64,000 bases of DNA, from the NCBI GenBank assembly GCA_026874595.1, contig CM049317.1, forward strand, positions 38,898,401-38,962,400. Reading direction: 5' to 3'. The stretch is from Sipunculus nudus. Lineage: Eukaryota > Annelida > Sipuncula > Golfingiida > Sipunculidae. Below are positions 1 to 11,984 of this stretch, one piece after another. Under the pieces are notes generated by a model, which had not been told where the DNA came from, did no database searches, and was given only the letters and a program-made list of their open reading frames with translations. Every line of letters starts with the position of its first letter. The stretch's first letter is position 1. Both the position numbers and the translations under genes were made by a program.

Positions 1-898
1 TCATTCAACCAAATATTGATTATGGCCTTACTGTATGGGGAAATTGTGCTCGTACATTTCGTCTTCCAATTCAGCGGCTTCAGGGCCGAGCAGCCTGAAT
101 TATCTCAGGCATTTATGATCACTCACACAGCAGCTTGGCAATTAACCATGACAATGGATGGATGAACATAGAGCAACGATACATGTATCTTTTATCAATA
201 TTGACATATAAATGTATCAATGGATTCGCCCCATCTGATCTTAATAAGAATTTTACTTTTACCTGCGATGTTCATCAGTATAACACCCATTAATCAGTAA
301 ATTCCCATGTTCATCTTCCGAAACCACGCACAGAAATCCTAAAAACCTCATCCTTTTACGCAAGCAGTGCTCTATGGAATAGCCTTCCGACAAAATTAAA
401 AAATGCTAACAATCTGAAGAGCTTTAAAAGGCTAGCGCGCACATATTTCTTTGCATATAATACCAAGGTAGAATAATTACCTTTCATTTTCTACTTGTAT
501 AGCTAAATTATACTAATATTTGAGCGTCATCTAATTTTTCATTACCGTACTTATGCGCATTTTATGTAGACTTTTATATATACATTTCATTTATATTGTA
601 CACAATTGTGCTTAATTTGTATTCTAACTTCGTTTTATGTATTTAGCAACTCTGGTGCATACTTTTCATAACGAAACTTGACCACATATATTTGTACTTC
701 AACTTCAGCTCTGTTTACGTCACCGCACTTTCGCTTAAAATTCTGTGATTGTATGATGGAATTTTAGTTTATGGACTTTTTGAATATTGTATTATATTGT
801 GATGTATCTATGTTTTACAGGGCCCTTATGTAAACAGAATTTTATTCTGATAAAGGCTACCCTGAGAGATATTGTAAAAAATAAATAAAGAAATTTTA
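1..898 (+). mobile_element. 3' end of a CR1/jockey-type LINE (reverse transcriptase C-terminus and 3' UTR)
   Basis: A frame running from base 3 to a stop at 474-476 reads as the C-terminal end of a non-LTR retrotransposon ORF2, with FIQPNIDYGLTVWGN near the start and ALWNSLPTKLKNANNLKSFK near the end. Both are typical of CR1/jockey-like elements. Two in-frame stops (96-98 TGA, 291-293 TAA) show it is dead. The following ~420 bp is an AT-rich 3' UTR ending in AATAAATAAAG repeats, the usual tail of this group. The 5' part lies outside the window. The tail abuts a LINE of opposite strand near 898, so this copy probably inserted into it. Confidence 0.85.
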
Positions 899-1700
899 AA
901 ATATCAAATCCTGCCTGGGTAGACACAAAGGAATTTGTGTACAGAATAAATAACACAGGTGATAAAACACACCCCTGTGGAGCACCCGTATTGATACAAC
1001 TACATTTTCTACTTTTACAAACTGCTTTCGGTCATCAGAAAGTCCAGAACCCATCTAGCAACATTTACAGGTAGTTTGAGTTGTAACAACTTAGAAATCA
1101 TGACGTGGTTGAACGGTGTTAAACGCCGAACTAAAATCAATGAAAATAATTCTGTTTATCTAAGTGTTCATATACAGAATGTAGTAGTGTCAGTAGAGAG
1201 TCGACTCCTCTTCCTGGTCTATAAGCTCATACTGATGTGGGTCCAAGTGAACACCCACATGCCGCTTGATGTCCTTCAGAACATGTTTTTCTAATCATTT
1301 CATGGCGATTGAAGTTAGTGATACCGGTCTGTAGTCATTTAAAACAGCTGGTTTAGCCTTCTTTGGCACTGGAACAATGATTGATGTTTTCCAAAAATCT
1401 GGTAAAGTACATTCAGTCAATGATTTTTCGAACAAAACTTTGAACACAGGTGCATTTTCATTTGCACAAAGTTTAAGCACTGCCGATGAAATGCAATCTG
1501 GGCCGGAGGCCTTTCTCTTGTTATGACCGCAAAATGCAGATCTTATTGCATTTTCGCTATATATATATATATATATTATAAATTCATACACAGCATCATT
1601 ATCCATAATACATTCATATTTTTTCTCTCCGCACACCTCACTGTAGTCCTCCTGATCGAATCTGGCATGAGAATTGTTATGTTCCTCAGCAAGAGCAGAT
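899..1700 (-). mobile_element. Reverse transcriptase fragment of a second LINE, minus strand
   Basis: On the minus strand the frame at 1295-1636 reads KASGPDCISSAVLKLCANEN, then VPVPKK and LNDYRPVSLTSIAMK, the N-terminal part of a LINE reverse transcriptase. Further along, between 1290 and 905, come the palm motif FIDFSSAFNTVQP and then, in shifted frames, APQGCVLSP-like and LYTN-like remnants. Several frameshifts separate these pieces. A short TA microsatellite sits inside the coding part at about 1557-1575. Sequence is lost at 899, where the plus-strand LINE tail begins. A CR1/jockey-like clade is likely from the motif spacing, but this was not tested. Confidence 0.8.
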
Positions 1701-2967
1701 CAGTCACATGCACCGGGCGCTTTCCTTATTTATAACCAGTAATATTTTGTAATCCCTGCCACGCCATTCGGGTATTATTTGAATTAAACATACCCTCCAG
1801 TTTCTGTTCTTGTGCAAGAACCGCGAAACCCCGGAGTACTGCCCTGTTGAATCGTACGTGAACCGTACCCGAACGGTTCTTTTGAAAGTGGCCCTGCTCG
1901 CAAAAGGCGGAACTAGGGGTTCGCTACGGGGCACAACGGCTATGATTGTGGCACTAGGGTTCTACTAGGGCTCTAGTAGGGTTCTGATAGGTTTCATCCT
2001 GACTGACCCCGGCAAAAAGTATAGCACGCAAAACTCCACAGGGACCCGTTGCCAACTGAGGACGGTTGATGAATAGTGACTAGGGGTCACTATAGGTTCG
2101 AGGACGGTCTAACTAGATTTGGCTACGATAAACTACGACGTCCAACACGCTAAACCGGGAATTTGTGACTATAGCCTACTGTCAATACTCAAATACCAAA
2201 TTACTAATCTGGTTAATCCAGAACGTGCCCAAATTCATAATACATTATTCATCTCAGTATTCTGGTATACATCTACGTACCTGGTACCCTACGTGGTCTC
2301 TTGCTTGTTTATAATTTCTGTCATTTGTTACATTCATGAAATTTATTTTGGTCATTTATAAATACTTTTACCCTTTAGTTAAGATATCCATAAATAATAA
2401 AGGCTTGCATATTCAAGATTGGGAAGTTGACCGAGGAAGAATTTTGCAAACACGATCATCCCCAAATTACGACCACTTTGCTCAGTCCCCGAAGTGGTCG
2501 TAATTGTTGGGTTCCTCTGTGTATTGTTCAATGTAATATTTTCCATTTTCCATGGATAAGTAAAAAAAAATAATAATACTCCTGCTTCCATATCATGATA
2601 AGCAATCCTGTAGAATAAGTTGAGCCAAATGCAGAGAGAAAGAATTGATTTATTTTCACAATTCTCTTTTTATGGAAATTTAAATTTTATTATTACATTT
2701 AATCGCATGAATAATGTAACGACTGTCAACATATATCTCAAGATTCCCTGCAACTATGAATTATTTGACTGGTAAGCAGATGTAAGCCACAGGCCATGCC
2801 ACCCATGCTGGATTACTGGGGAAATGTCATTTTCACTTTCACCCATGATCATGCAAAGTATATCACAGAGTTAACATTAGACCCCTGCTTGAGTCTCTTT
2901 TTTCTCTATTTTCACATCCCCCCATCCCCCCACCCTCCGCTGTTGTTAAGACTGCCAAATTACAGCA
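1701..2967. other. No gene seen; low-copy-looking DNA with a small repeat-like patch
   Basis: No open frame here resembles a protein. Between about 1790 and 2100 there are repeated motifs of the ACTAGGG / GGTTCT kind on both strands, suggesting a decayed foldback element. The remainder is AT-rich, with C-rich patches near 2920. Confidence 0.4.
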
Positions 2968-3019
2968 ATGATGTTTGCTCTCGGCATTGATTTCATGTAT
3001 TGTCCTGAAAACTGGTACT

Positions 3020-3854
3020 TCCTTGCCATCTTGATAAGTCAATGGTTAGATCAATACGTGGTACGGGATACACCAGTCAATTTGGCTATGGTTAAGAACA
3101 TGGGTGAGACATTTTGCAAACTCTTTAATGGTAACAGGTACTGTTACGCAAGGAAAATAATTACTTCTATTCCAAGATATGTGACAAATAATATGGCAAA
3201 TCCAATGGAATTAGACAAAGCAAACCCGGCGTTCATGGAAATCAGAGTTGTTGTGTACCATGCAAACCAAACAGTTAACTGCAAAAAGTGTTTGGCCTTA
3301 ACGCATGATTTTGATTCCTGTCCCAAGCGACAGAGAGCGATAAAAGGGCAGGGTATGTGCCACAAATGTCTCCAGGTTGGCAATTTAGCTAGGAACTGCG
3401 AGTCATCAGGTGGCACAACTGACGGCCACATGTCTCTTGATCTATCCGTTCCGCAGAGGAAGGAGGGGCAGTCCCTGACTGTGGTAAAAGACAGAAAAAT
3501 AACTGAAGACAATACTGAACCAGAAATAACTGTAGAAGATGTTGGCATGCCAGTCCTGAGATGGAAATGAGATCTTGCTCAGCTGAAGATACGGTGATAG
3601 AAACGAGTCCACAGGAAAGTGAACCCCGATCTTCAAATAACTCGCAAGAAATGGCGATGAAACCACGGGCTAAAGGTCTGAATAAGACGCCTTCAGGTAA
3701 AAGATCGGCTCCCCAAACACCCCCTGGCGGAGAAAAAGATAAGAAAAAAGGAGCAGAGAAATGTGTTTCCATCAAGCAGTGGCTTATAAATTCAGAGACT
3801 TCGTGTCAACATCAGATATGTGATTCTTTTCAGTTTTCAGGATTATTACATTGA
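3020..3854 (+). pseudogene. LINE ORF1 remnant with CCHC zinc knuckles
   Basis: The frame ending at 3570 includes NGNRYCYARKIITSIPRYVT, a typical ORF1 RNA-binding stretch, then a zinc knuckle CKKCLALTHDFDSCP (C-x2-C-x4-H-x4-C) and a second knuckle CHKCLQVGNLARNC in which Asn replaces the His. A Lys/Ser-rich tail continues in another frame from 3561 to 3854, so at least one frameshift has occurred. The product of an intact copy would be the nucleic-acid-binding chaperone of the LINE particle. This copy is dead. Confidence 0.75.
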
Positions 3855-5955
3855 ATGTACGTGGACTACGGAATAGGAAAAAAAGACAGGACTTTTTTCG
3901 ATTTGTCAGATCAAACAATATTTATGTAACATTTTTGTAGGAAACATATGTAAAGGAGTCTGATGTGCATTTATGGACTTCTGAGTGGAATGGTGAGCTG
4001 TTTGCATTGCCCTATACAAGCCATTCTAGAGGTAATATTATATTATTAAACAAAAAGTGCACCGGAAGTAATATTAAGAGTTTAAGTGATATCGTGAATA
4101 GCCCAGTACAGGTTATTACATGTAATATCGATAATGAATATTTCGCTCTGGTTTATGTTTATTGTCCTAACGATGAAAATAACAAATGTAATTTTTTCAA
4201 AATATTTGAGAGGACAATAAAGAGAAATATTGATATTTCTATGTATAATGTAAATGTGGCCGGTGATATGAATGCTGTAGTAGATCCAGAGTTAGATGTT
4301 ATCGCAGGAAAACCACATGCTAAAAGAGTTACTGATAGTTTTAATGATTTTGTTAATTAACTTAATTTATCTTACGTATGGAGAACATTTAATACTGAGG
4401 TAAAAATGTTCACTTGGAAGAAGTCCCGACCTTTTACAGCTAAACGGTTGAACTACATTTTTGTCAATGACTTATTAGCTGGCAAATGCGAGGGCTGCTT
4501 CATTAAAGACTATACAAAATCAGACCATGGTATGATACAATTGAATTTGGGGCTTGATAAATATAAACTGGGACCGGGATACTGGAATTAAATGTATCCC
4601 TTTTACAACGTAAAGACTTAATTGACTTAATCAATGATGTGATTAAAGAAACTGAGATAAAGTATAAAGATATTGAGGGGTACCAGGTACTATGGGAGCT
4701 ATGTAAGGTAAATATAAAGTTTGCTGTGATTGAATATAGTAAGGATGCAGCACGGAAACGGAAGTCTGAACGACTGGAGTTAGAAAAATTGCTGATCATA
4801 CATCATAGACAACTTGCAGTTAATCCCACTGAATATTCATTAACTAAGCGATATGGGGAAACCAAATTTAAATTGGAAACTTTAAAATCTGTTTAAGCTA
4901 AATGCGAATTAGTTAGATCAAGAATGCGATGAATAGAACAAGGGGAAGCATACTTCCTTTTTCCTCTTTAGAAAAAAGTAGAGCGAGAATGAAGGTCATG
5001 AATAAACTAAAACTGGATGATGGTACGGTTCTCCGATCAACAGAGGATATATAATCATTTTAATATGCTTTATTCAGGTGGAAATACCTGTGAAGATATA
5101 CGTAATTTTATTGATGGGATAACTATTCCCAAAATTGATTCAGACCAACAAAAGAAGTGTGAGGGTATTTTACTGAAGAGGAATGTTGGAAATTGGTTAA
5201 AGCAATGAAAGATAATACAAGTCCTGGATTGGACGGTCTTGGGCCAGAATTTTATAAGCTTTTCTGGGCCAGAATAAACACCTGGTTGTAAATTCTCTAA
5301 ATGAAGCCTTCAGTAAGGAAAAGTTAGCTAGTTCTCAGAAAAAGGTAGTGATAAAATAAATACCAAAGAGTGTTGATAAACCTAGAGATGAACTGAATTT
5401 TTTAGGTTAATATCACTCCCGTGTTGTGACTATAAAACAGGTGCCGGTGTATTGGCCAAGAGATTACAAAATGTTATTTCTGTTCTTGTAAATACCGATC
5501 AGACTGCTTATATTAAAGGTAGGGGTATGCATTATAATGTACGACAGATTCAAGATATAATTTGGTTTGCGGGAAAAGAAAATATAGAAGCAGCTATCTT
5601 AGCAGTCGATTATACTCGGGCCTTGGAAGAGTCTTCATAATATTTTTCCAACGGCAATTTTGTTTTAAAAAAGTGAAAATTTATGAAGATGATAGATGTA
5701 AATATTGTCAGGCGATAGATACTTAACGAACACTTTTTTTATAACTTTTAAGGTTGTTTGTGGAAGTTAATAGAAGGAAGGTTTGGTGTGAAGCTCGCTA
5801 AAGAGGAAATATTGCTTGGTTTAAATCTGGATGAACAGATACAAAAATACACATGCATAGCAAAGCTCTGTATAAGCAAATTTAAGTATGGGTCATACCC
5901 AAATTTATTGTTTCTGTTTGAGACAGAATGTGGATATAGAAATATGTGTAACTGA
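3836..5955 (+). pseudogene. LINE ORF2 remnant (endonuclease and reverse transcriptase)
   Basis: It starts with an endonuclease text (TLNVRGLRNRKKRQDFF), followed by VAGDMNAVVDPELD, FTWKKSRPFTAKRLNYIF and TKSDHG, which correspond to the APE-type active-site blocks. The reverse transcriptase part shows KDNTSPGLDGLGPEFYKLFW, DQTAYIKGRGMHYNVRQIQD and ILAVDYTRALE (motif A). The end, IAKLCISKFKYGSYPNL, matches the C-terminal region of Tx1-like ORF2. Stops and frameshifts occur throughout, and the catalytic FxDD block was not found because of the deletion at about 5640-5757. Confidence 0.85.
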
Positions 5956-5960
5956 AAGAT

Positions 5961-6918
5961 CTACCTGTATATCACTATGTTAATAAACTATTTATACATA
6001 AAAAATCTTGATAATTCAAGTTCTGCTAGGCCGATCAGGCTGTAACTTCATATGTGTACTTACCAAGTATGGGGTAACACCTGATAAGATTTTGAGAGTC
6101 ATGTCAATAGTTCAGTTATGTTAATTAGCTTAACGAGCAGTTTTCTTTCTCTTCAAAACATAAGTGTAAATGTGATTTGTACAAAACTTTGCCAATGCCT
6201 TAAGAGTACCCCTCTGAGAAGTTGATAAACTTTTAGGGTAAATATGTGCATATTAAGTAGGTCATTTGCATATTTCTGTAAATCAGCCATGTGTAAAATT
6301 GTCAATTTTATCAAATTCTCAAGTCTATCCATTACATGTTTTAACATGTATCATTTTTACACAGAGGACATGATTCTAATGCTTACTGATGCACCCATTT
6401 GCATATTTATGTTTAGCATGGTCCGTCATGTCTTTTTCCAATCTACCTAGAACCAGAAGCTTCTACTTTTTAGTTAGTGGCAGGGAAGGTTTGAATTTGC
6501 TTTCAGCTATATCAGTTAAATGTATGGCTTAATATTATAAGTATTTTCACTAGTTATATTCTTTTGAAAAACACGAAACTATGTATTATAGCGTGGTTAT
6601 ATGCTTTGTTAAAATTAAATGTACAATTATGCGAATTATCGGGTATAATTTAATATGGATCGTTCAAACTTTGCTTTTGATGCTAGGAATCCTCCAAATT
6701 TTCATGGCACCCTCCCGGACTCTCCAAATTTTGGGCTTTTGCAATCCATGAACACCCATATACACCAACCCAGCCGATATAGCATGTATCATGGATATAT
6801 TTTTATATTGCTTTGATAGAATTCAAGGCCAGTGATTTGTGCTAATTGTGAAAATCAAGTGAAGCCTTAAATAAAGAGTATTCTTATACTGCAACAAGTT
6901 CTTAAGAGACCAGGAATA

Positions 6919-6969
<51 letters not shown>

Positions 6970-8477
6970 ACTGAGGCGCTAGGCGCGGAAGTAATTTGCA
7001 GATTATTTCAGGCGTAGAAATAATTTAACGTCTCAAACAGGCGAACATCTGCACGGAAAGGCATTTTTTATTTTGTACTAATCCGTTGGAAAGATGAATA
7101 CCTCCTAGTAGATGTTTTCCACATTAGTAGCTGAGAAGTAGTAACAAACATAAAAAAAAAAACAAATATTTGCCCGCTGGTATTCAACTCGACTACCTAT
7201 ATTTCCTTTGTTTTCCTATGAAAGGGGTCTATAATTTCTTAAAGTTTCCGTTATTTAGACCCTCATCTGATATATTTTTTGGGTTTTTTTCACTGCACGG
7301 TCGTGTTCCTCATATAACAGTTTAACTGTTAAAAACATTAAGCTCTTTTTACATGCATGTGCATGTGGGATGACATGTAAGATGGCTAAGATTTACACAA
7401 AGAGCGAAGTGTGACTGAAAGTTTGATATGAAGTTAGGACGCATCTTTAGTGGAATGCAAATTTTTCTTCGGAAAGGTAAACCTGTTTTAATGCCTTTCC
7501 GTATGAAAGGGGAACATTTCAGAGATTAACGATATTATAATATAGAAAGTTCCGAGACTGGTGTATGTCTGTAATCACTCGGAGATTATGGAAGACGTTA
7601 AAAGCTGTCTTTATCAATCGACAATCGCATTCTGCCATGTGTTGCGCTCTACTTAAAAACGAGTTCGTTGTTAATATCTCAATGAAGTGTTATAAGAGTC
7701 AGTAGAAGGATATGGCCACGGATCAAAGAACAATCGCCGAATTATTATTTTTAGTCTAATAAATCTGAGGGTTGGTCTGGATGCCAAGTCAGGCATTGGT
7801 GAATGAATGCGCCCTACAAATGTCCTGGTATATTAAATATATCAATTTAAAGTGTAAATGGGTCCAGTCTGATTATTGTGATTTATTTTTTTATAATTTG
7901 ATTGATTGTGAATTCATACATGTTTTTTTTATTAAAATATAGGAAAACAAACTCTCATGAAAACGTTGTTGTATGGGGAAAACTTGCAAGTAGCCGACGG
8001 GCCGTTATGCGGTATATAATCGAAACAAAGCGTTTTAGTGTCAGCGGGTTTATATAGGTATATGTTAATGCATATGTAGGAATAAGGATGCATGTACATG
8101 TGTGTATGTATATATTTGTATTGTGGCGTATATAAACATGTGCACACCGCAGACACACATAATCTTTAACTTCAAACGTTCTTTTTTAAGAGAGAATCTT
8201 ACCCACATTTCACCAGTGTATATTTTTATGCAGAGATCAGTTACTTGTAGCGATAAATTGAAAATGTAGGGTGTAATTTTACACAGAAAAAATACTCCTT
8301 ATACTGACATTTGCAATTACACTATAACTACTGCTAAGCATATTGAGTCTTTATTCATTGACTAATGGAATAAACTTTACAAAATGTGATGTAATAGCCA
8401 GTATAAAGAGGTAAGTACTGAGGCGTGGGGTGCAGGGAGCGGGGCGCGGCACGCGAATGAGACTTACGGGCCACCAT
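5961..8477. other. AT-rich DNA without a recognisable gene
   Basis: No protein-like frame stands out. The stretch holds a TA microsatellite at 6921-6966 and ordinary low-complexity AT-rich DNA. Short open frames at 7932-8158 are TA-rich translations and not convincing. Confidence 0.5.
6921..6966. repeat. (TA)n microsatellite
   Basis: An uninterrupted TA dinucleotide run of about 45 bp. Confidence 0.95.
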
Positions 8478-8660
8478 ATAGTCCTGGGGCCAATCCCGAA
8501 AATTTCGATTTTGCTGCATCCCCCCCCCCCCCCCCAATTATTATGTAAGATGTTATTTTCTGTTAGAGAAGTTCCTATATAAGTTTTTATTCATAACATT
8601 ATCCCTCTGAGAAAGTGTCCAAAAGCCCAGAAATCGGCCATTTATCCTACGACTTTCGTT
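8478..8660 (-). repeat. Interspersed repeat, left copy (inverted relative to 15890-16085)
   Basis: Read on the minus strand, this stretch contains CAGAGGGATAATGTTATGAA, CTCTAACAGAAAATAACATC, a run of 16 G, TGCAGCAAAATCGAAA and ATTGGCCCCAGGACTA. The same blocks in the same order occur on the plus strand at 15890-16085 with a few differences. The two copies therefore form an inverted pair about 7.2 kb apart, with the broken PIN-like/CXC ORF between them. Confidence 0.75.
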
Positions 8661-9573
8661 TATGTTCGTATTTTCCAGAGACGGGTGGTACCAAGTAGTA
8701 AAACCTGACAGAAGCACTAGGAAACCTTGTTTTAATGTGCTGAAATTAAAAATAAAACCCAGGCTGTATGTTTAATGTTTGAGTATTAAATTGAAAATTT
8801 AAAAAAAAAATATTTATCTTTTAAAATTTATTTCATACATCTTATTAATCTTAAGACCTTTTTTTTAAATTAAAGGTGACACAGTGGCTTAAGCTCATAC
8901 GTTTTGAAATATTCAACTCATATGTAAGCAAATCTAACTTATTGAGTTTTAATTTATAATTCTAAGACACATTATAAAATTAAAATTTTAATTGAATAAA
9001 ACTATACCTATATGTAAAAGGGCAAATGGGTTTGCAATAAAGCCGGCAAATATATATGACACTTTGCAAAATTACAGAATACTAACACCAAAGTTATTGT
9101 AAAAGTAAAGCTGCATTAATACTTAACCCTTTTACTATCTCCATTTGGAGTAAAAATATAATTCACATTGAACATTTTGAAGGTACATAGACGCCATATT
9201 TGAAATGAGAAAGATAAAACATGGGTAGCATTTCCATACACACTTCAAACAGGAATCACCTTTTCATGCCGACTTTCATCAAATTTTCATACAGATATAA
9301 CTCTTGCTCTACATACTTCATACAGAAGTTATAATTTACTTCATACAGACACATGGAAATCATTTCTCACAAAACAAATACCCCCTCCCCCCCCCCCCTC
9401 ATATTCAGCTGATCTAATCAATTTTTATTCAATAGAAGTGCATGTGCCGAGCCACAAGCAGGCTGACGTAAGCACTCAGTATAACTCGTGCTTTTTTATT
9501 TGGATAACTATAACAGGAGCTGATATGGGTTATATTGCATTTTTGGCCGCGGATTTGTGTAATCTCTAGACAA
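8661..9573. other. AT-rich flank of the PIN-like/CXC ORF
   Basis: No gene seen. A C-rich homopolymer patch lies near 9380-9398. A promoter cannot be recognised with confidence. Confidence 0.4.
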
Positions 9574-11245
9574 ATGGCTGAAAACAGTACAAAAGCTTCG
9601 GCATCGGCAGTTCAAGCAGTATTCAAATTAAGTGAGCCTCGGGAAAGTAGGAAGAGGCAGCTATCTGTAAACTGGGAGCAGTGTTTATGCCATGGCTACT
9701 CGAAAAGTGTTAGGGTGCTGGAGAAATTCACAGAAAAATTGTGGAACAAATTCTGTGAAGCCGCCGAACGACGAAAGGATGAGGGGTATGAGAATCCTAA
9801 GGATGACATTTTGAACAATAAGCCATTACAAAAAGACGTAACAGAACTGGTGAAACATCATAATTGTTATGCAGCCTATGTATTGGAAAAATCAATTTAG
9901 AGATATGAGAATATTCCAAAACAGTTCAAAACAGACATTGGAGAATCAAGTACCTCAAGAAAAACTAGATCTGGAAGCTCACTTACAGATGAAGCTAGGT
10001 GCATTATTTACCAGAAGGTGAAAAAACTTGCAACGGACAGACGTCGGGTAGTACCCGTCCATCATTTGACACTCTCGGTAGCAGCTAAGCGCGTTTACAC
10101 GCTGCAGAGATAAGAAATGATGATAGCGTGGTGGTGGAGCTTCGTGGTGGCTCTACAGGAGCAGCAGATGTAATTGCTCGAGATTGCATCGTGTCAATCA
10201 TTATATGTAAACAAACGAGGTCTATCCGTGTTGCAACGGGGGGCAACAAAACAACAACTTCAGGCAAGGGATCACATGACCGATCATTTTAGATATTGCC
10301 AGAGATTATAAGAACAAGAGTAATTTATGGCACAGAGTTACTGCGTGTGAGCGACCTTTTACAAGAATATAATCAACTATAAGGAGTTTCAAAGCCTCAT
10401 TATTGCAGCGAAAAACTGAAAAAGAGAACCCAGAAAACATTTCAAAGAAATTTCTCTCTGGCATCCCTGTTTCCGCAAGGGATCTGAAATTATTCTCTTT
10501 GATGTTCCCCCGGGCATTGCTGCAGCATCTACAGCTGAGAGGAATTTGAAAGAGAAAGCCCAGTTGGAGAGGAAACGGCCAATATAGAGACACAGGCTTA
10601 TCATGTGTCACAGTTTCTGCACAGGGCAATTGAAGATGTGAAAGATATGCCCTGGCCTCCTTCGCCAGAACATATTGCAGAAGATGCTTGTGAGACCGTT
10701 GTTCCAACAAGTCTCCAAAATTTTCTTATTAGTTATATAATTATGGGACATATGACAACCGGTTCACTGGAGGAAATTCCTGTTGTTCCAAAACACGTTA
10801 ACAACATATCTTATCATTTGCACAAGATATTGTTTATTATACCAGAAACGGGCGTGTCCGCACTCCAAAACTTGTATCGCTGGCCATTGCAGTACACCAT
10901 GCAACTGGATGCACAAATTTAGTTTCAATTCTGAGAAGGTTTGGACATTGCATTTCAAAGACGAAGCTACAAGAAGTAGAAAAAGCCCTCGCTGAGAAAT
11001 GTGATCAACAAAGTACCGAAATTGTCCCAAATAACATATCCAATAATGTTCCTGTTACTTTTGTCTTGGACAACAATGATGGCACTGAAGAGAAAATGAC
11101 AGGAAAGGAACTACACATTGCATCAATTCTTTATACAGCAGGTAGTTTCCAGTTGTAGATATATTAGCCCAGAGGATTCTAGACCATCTGGAGGCAGTCT
11201 CAGGCGATCAATAACAGAAGACCCAAAGCCATTTTTGAAGTACAG

Positions 11246-11984
11246 GTAAGAATTTTCAATCAACCTGCGATCTATTTAACTAGTGTTTAACTATAACGTT
11301 TTCAGCAGTTATAACTGTCTCATTAAATAAAATCCGATTTCGAAATTTGTATATACCTCCCCATGATTTTGTGGTGATACAATGCGATACAAATAAGCAT
11401 GTGCAGTAAGTCCAGTTTCTTTAAAGGGCCCTACTCCGATACATGAGGTATTCAATCAAGAAAGTCTCTTGAAACCTTTGAAAAGATAACCCCTCAGAAA
11501 AAGCGCCGACCGCGGTGCGTTGGTTGGTCGTTCTGTTTATATTCCAGTGTTTGAGGCATGTAGGGGCCCGCCCAATTGCCACTAATGGTAAACAAAACGT
11601 GTCTAGCAAGGAGATATGGTGGCATATCAGACACGCTTTGCAAAGTACTTTCCTGTTTGTAAACATTGGCACGTACACTATGCTAACGAAGAGCTTATAC
11701 ATCCGTTATAAGGATAAGCTAATAAGAACATTTTAGCAGGAATTTCCTTCAGTTGTTTATGTGCCCTATGTAAGTCAGAAATCACATACATTCTACAGGC
11801 AAGACAGGTGAAAAGATGGTTTAAGATTTCATTTTTATTTCAACACCCTGCATTCATGCTTATTGTTCACATGCATTCATTGCCTATGTGAATCATTTAA
11901 AAGGCACGAGATACGTGTTTGTGCCTTGAGACAAATACTGATATACAGAGTACTGTTAACTTTACTCATTTTATATCACTACAG
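11246..11984 (+). other. Retained intron within the PIN-like/CXC pseudogene
   Basis: The donor TACAG|GTAAGAATTTTC and the acceptor TTTATATCACTACAG|ACACAG bound a 739 bp AT-rich segment. Protein-like text stops before it and resumes directly after it (TDRANELGRTIIKQNV). This fits a spliced ancestor and argues against a processed retrocopy. Confidence 0.6.

Larger units (their letters stand above)
2968..5960 (+). mobile_element. Tx1/L1-like LINE, 5'-truncated and internally deleted
   Basis: Three parts in the usual order mark a non-LTR retrotransposon of the L1/Tx1 group: an ORF1 with zinc knuckles (about 3020-3850), an APE-type endonuclease (about 3840-4590), and a reverse transcriptase with C-terminal region (about 4603-5955). 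Coding sequence is spread over all three frames with many stops. The palm domain after motif A (near 5610) is missing: the text jumps to the C-terminal region at 5758, so an internal deletion of over 1 kb is likely. The 5' end is truncated and no poly-A tail or target-site duplication was found. Confidence 0.88.
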
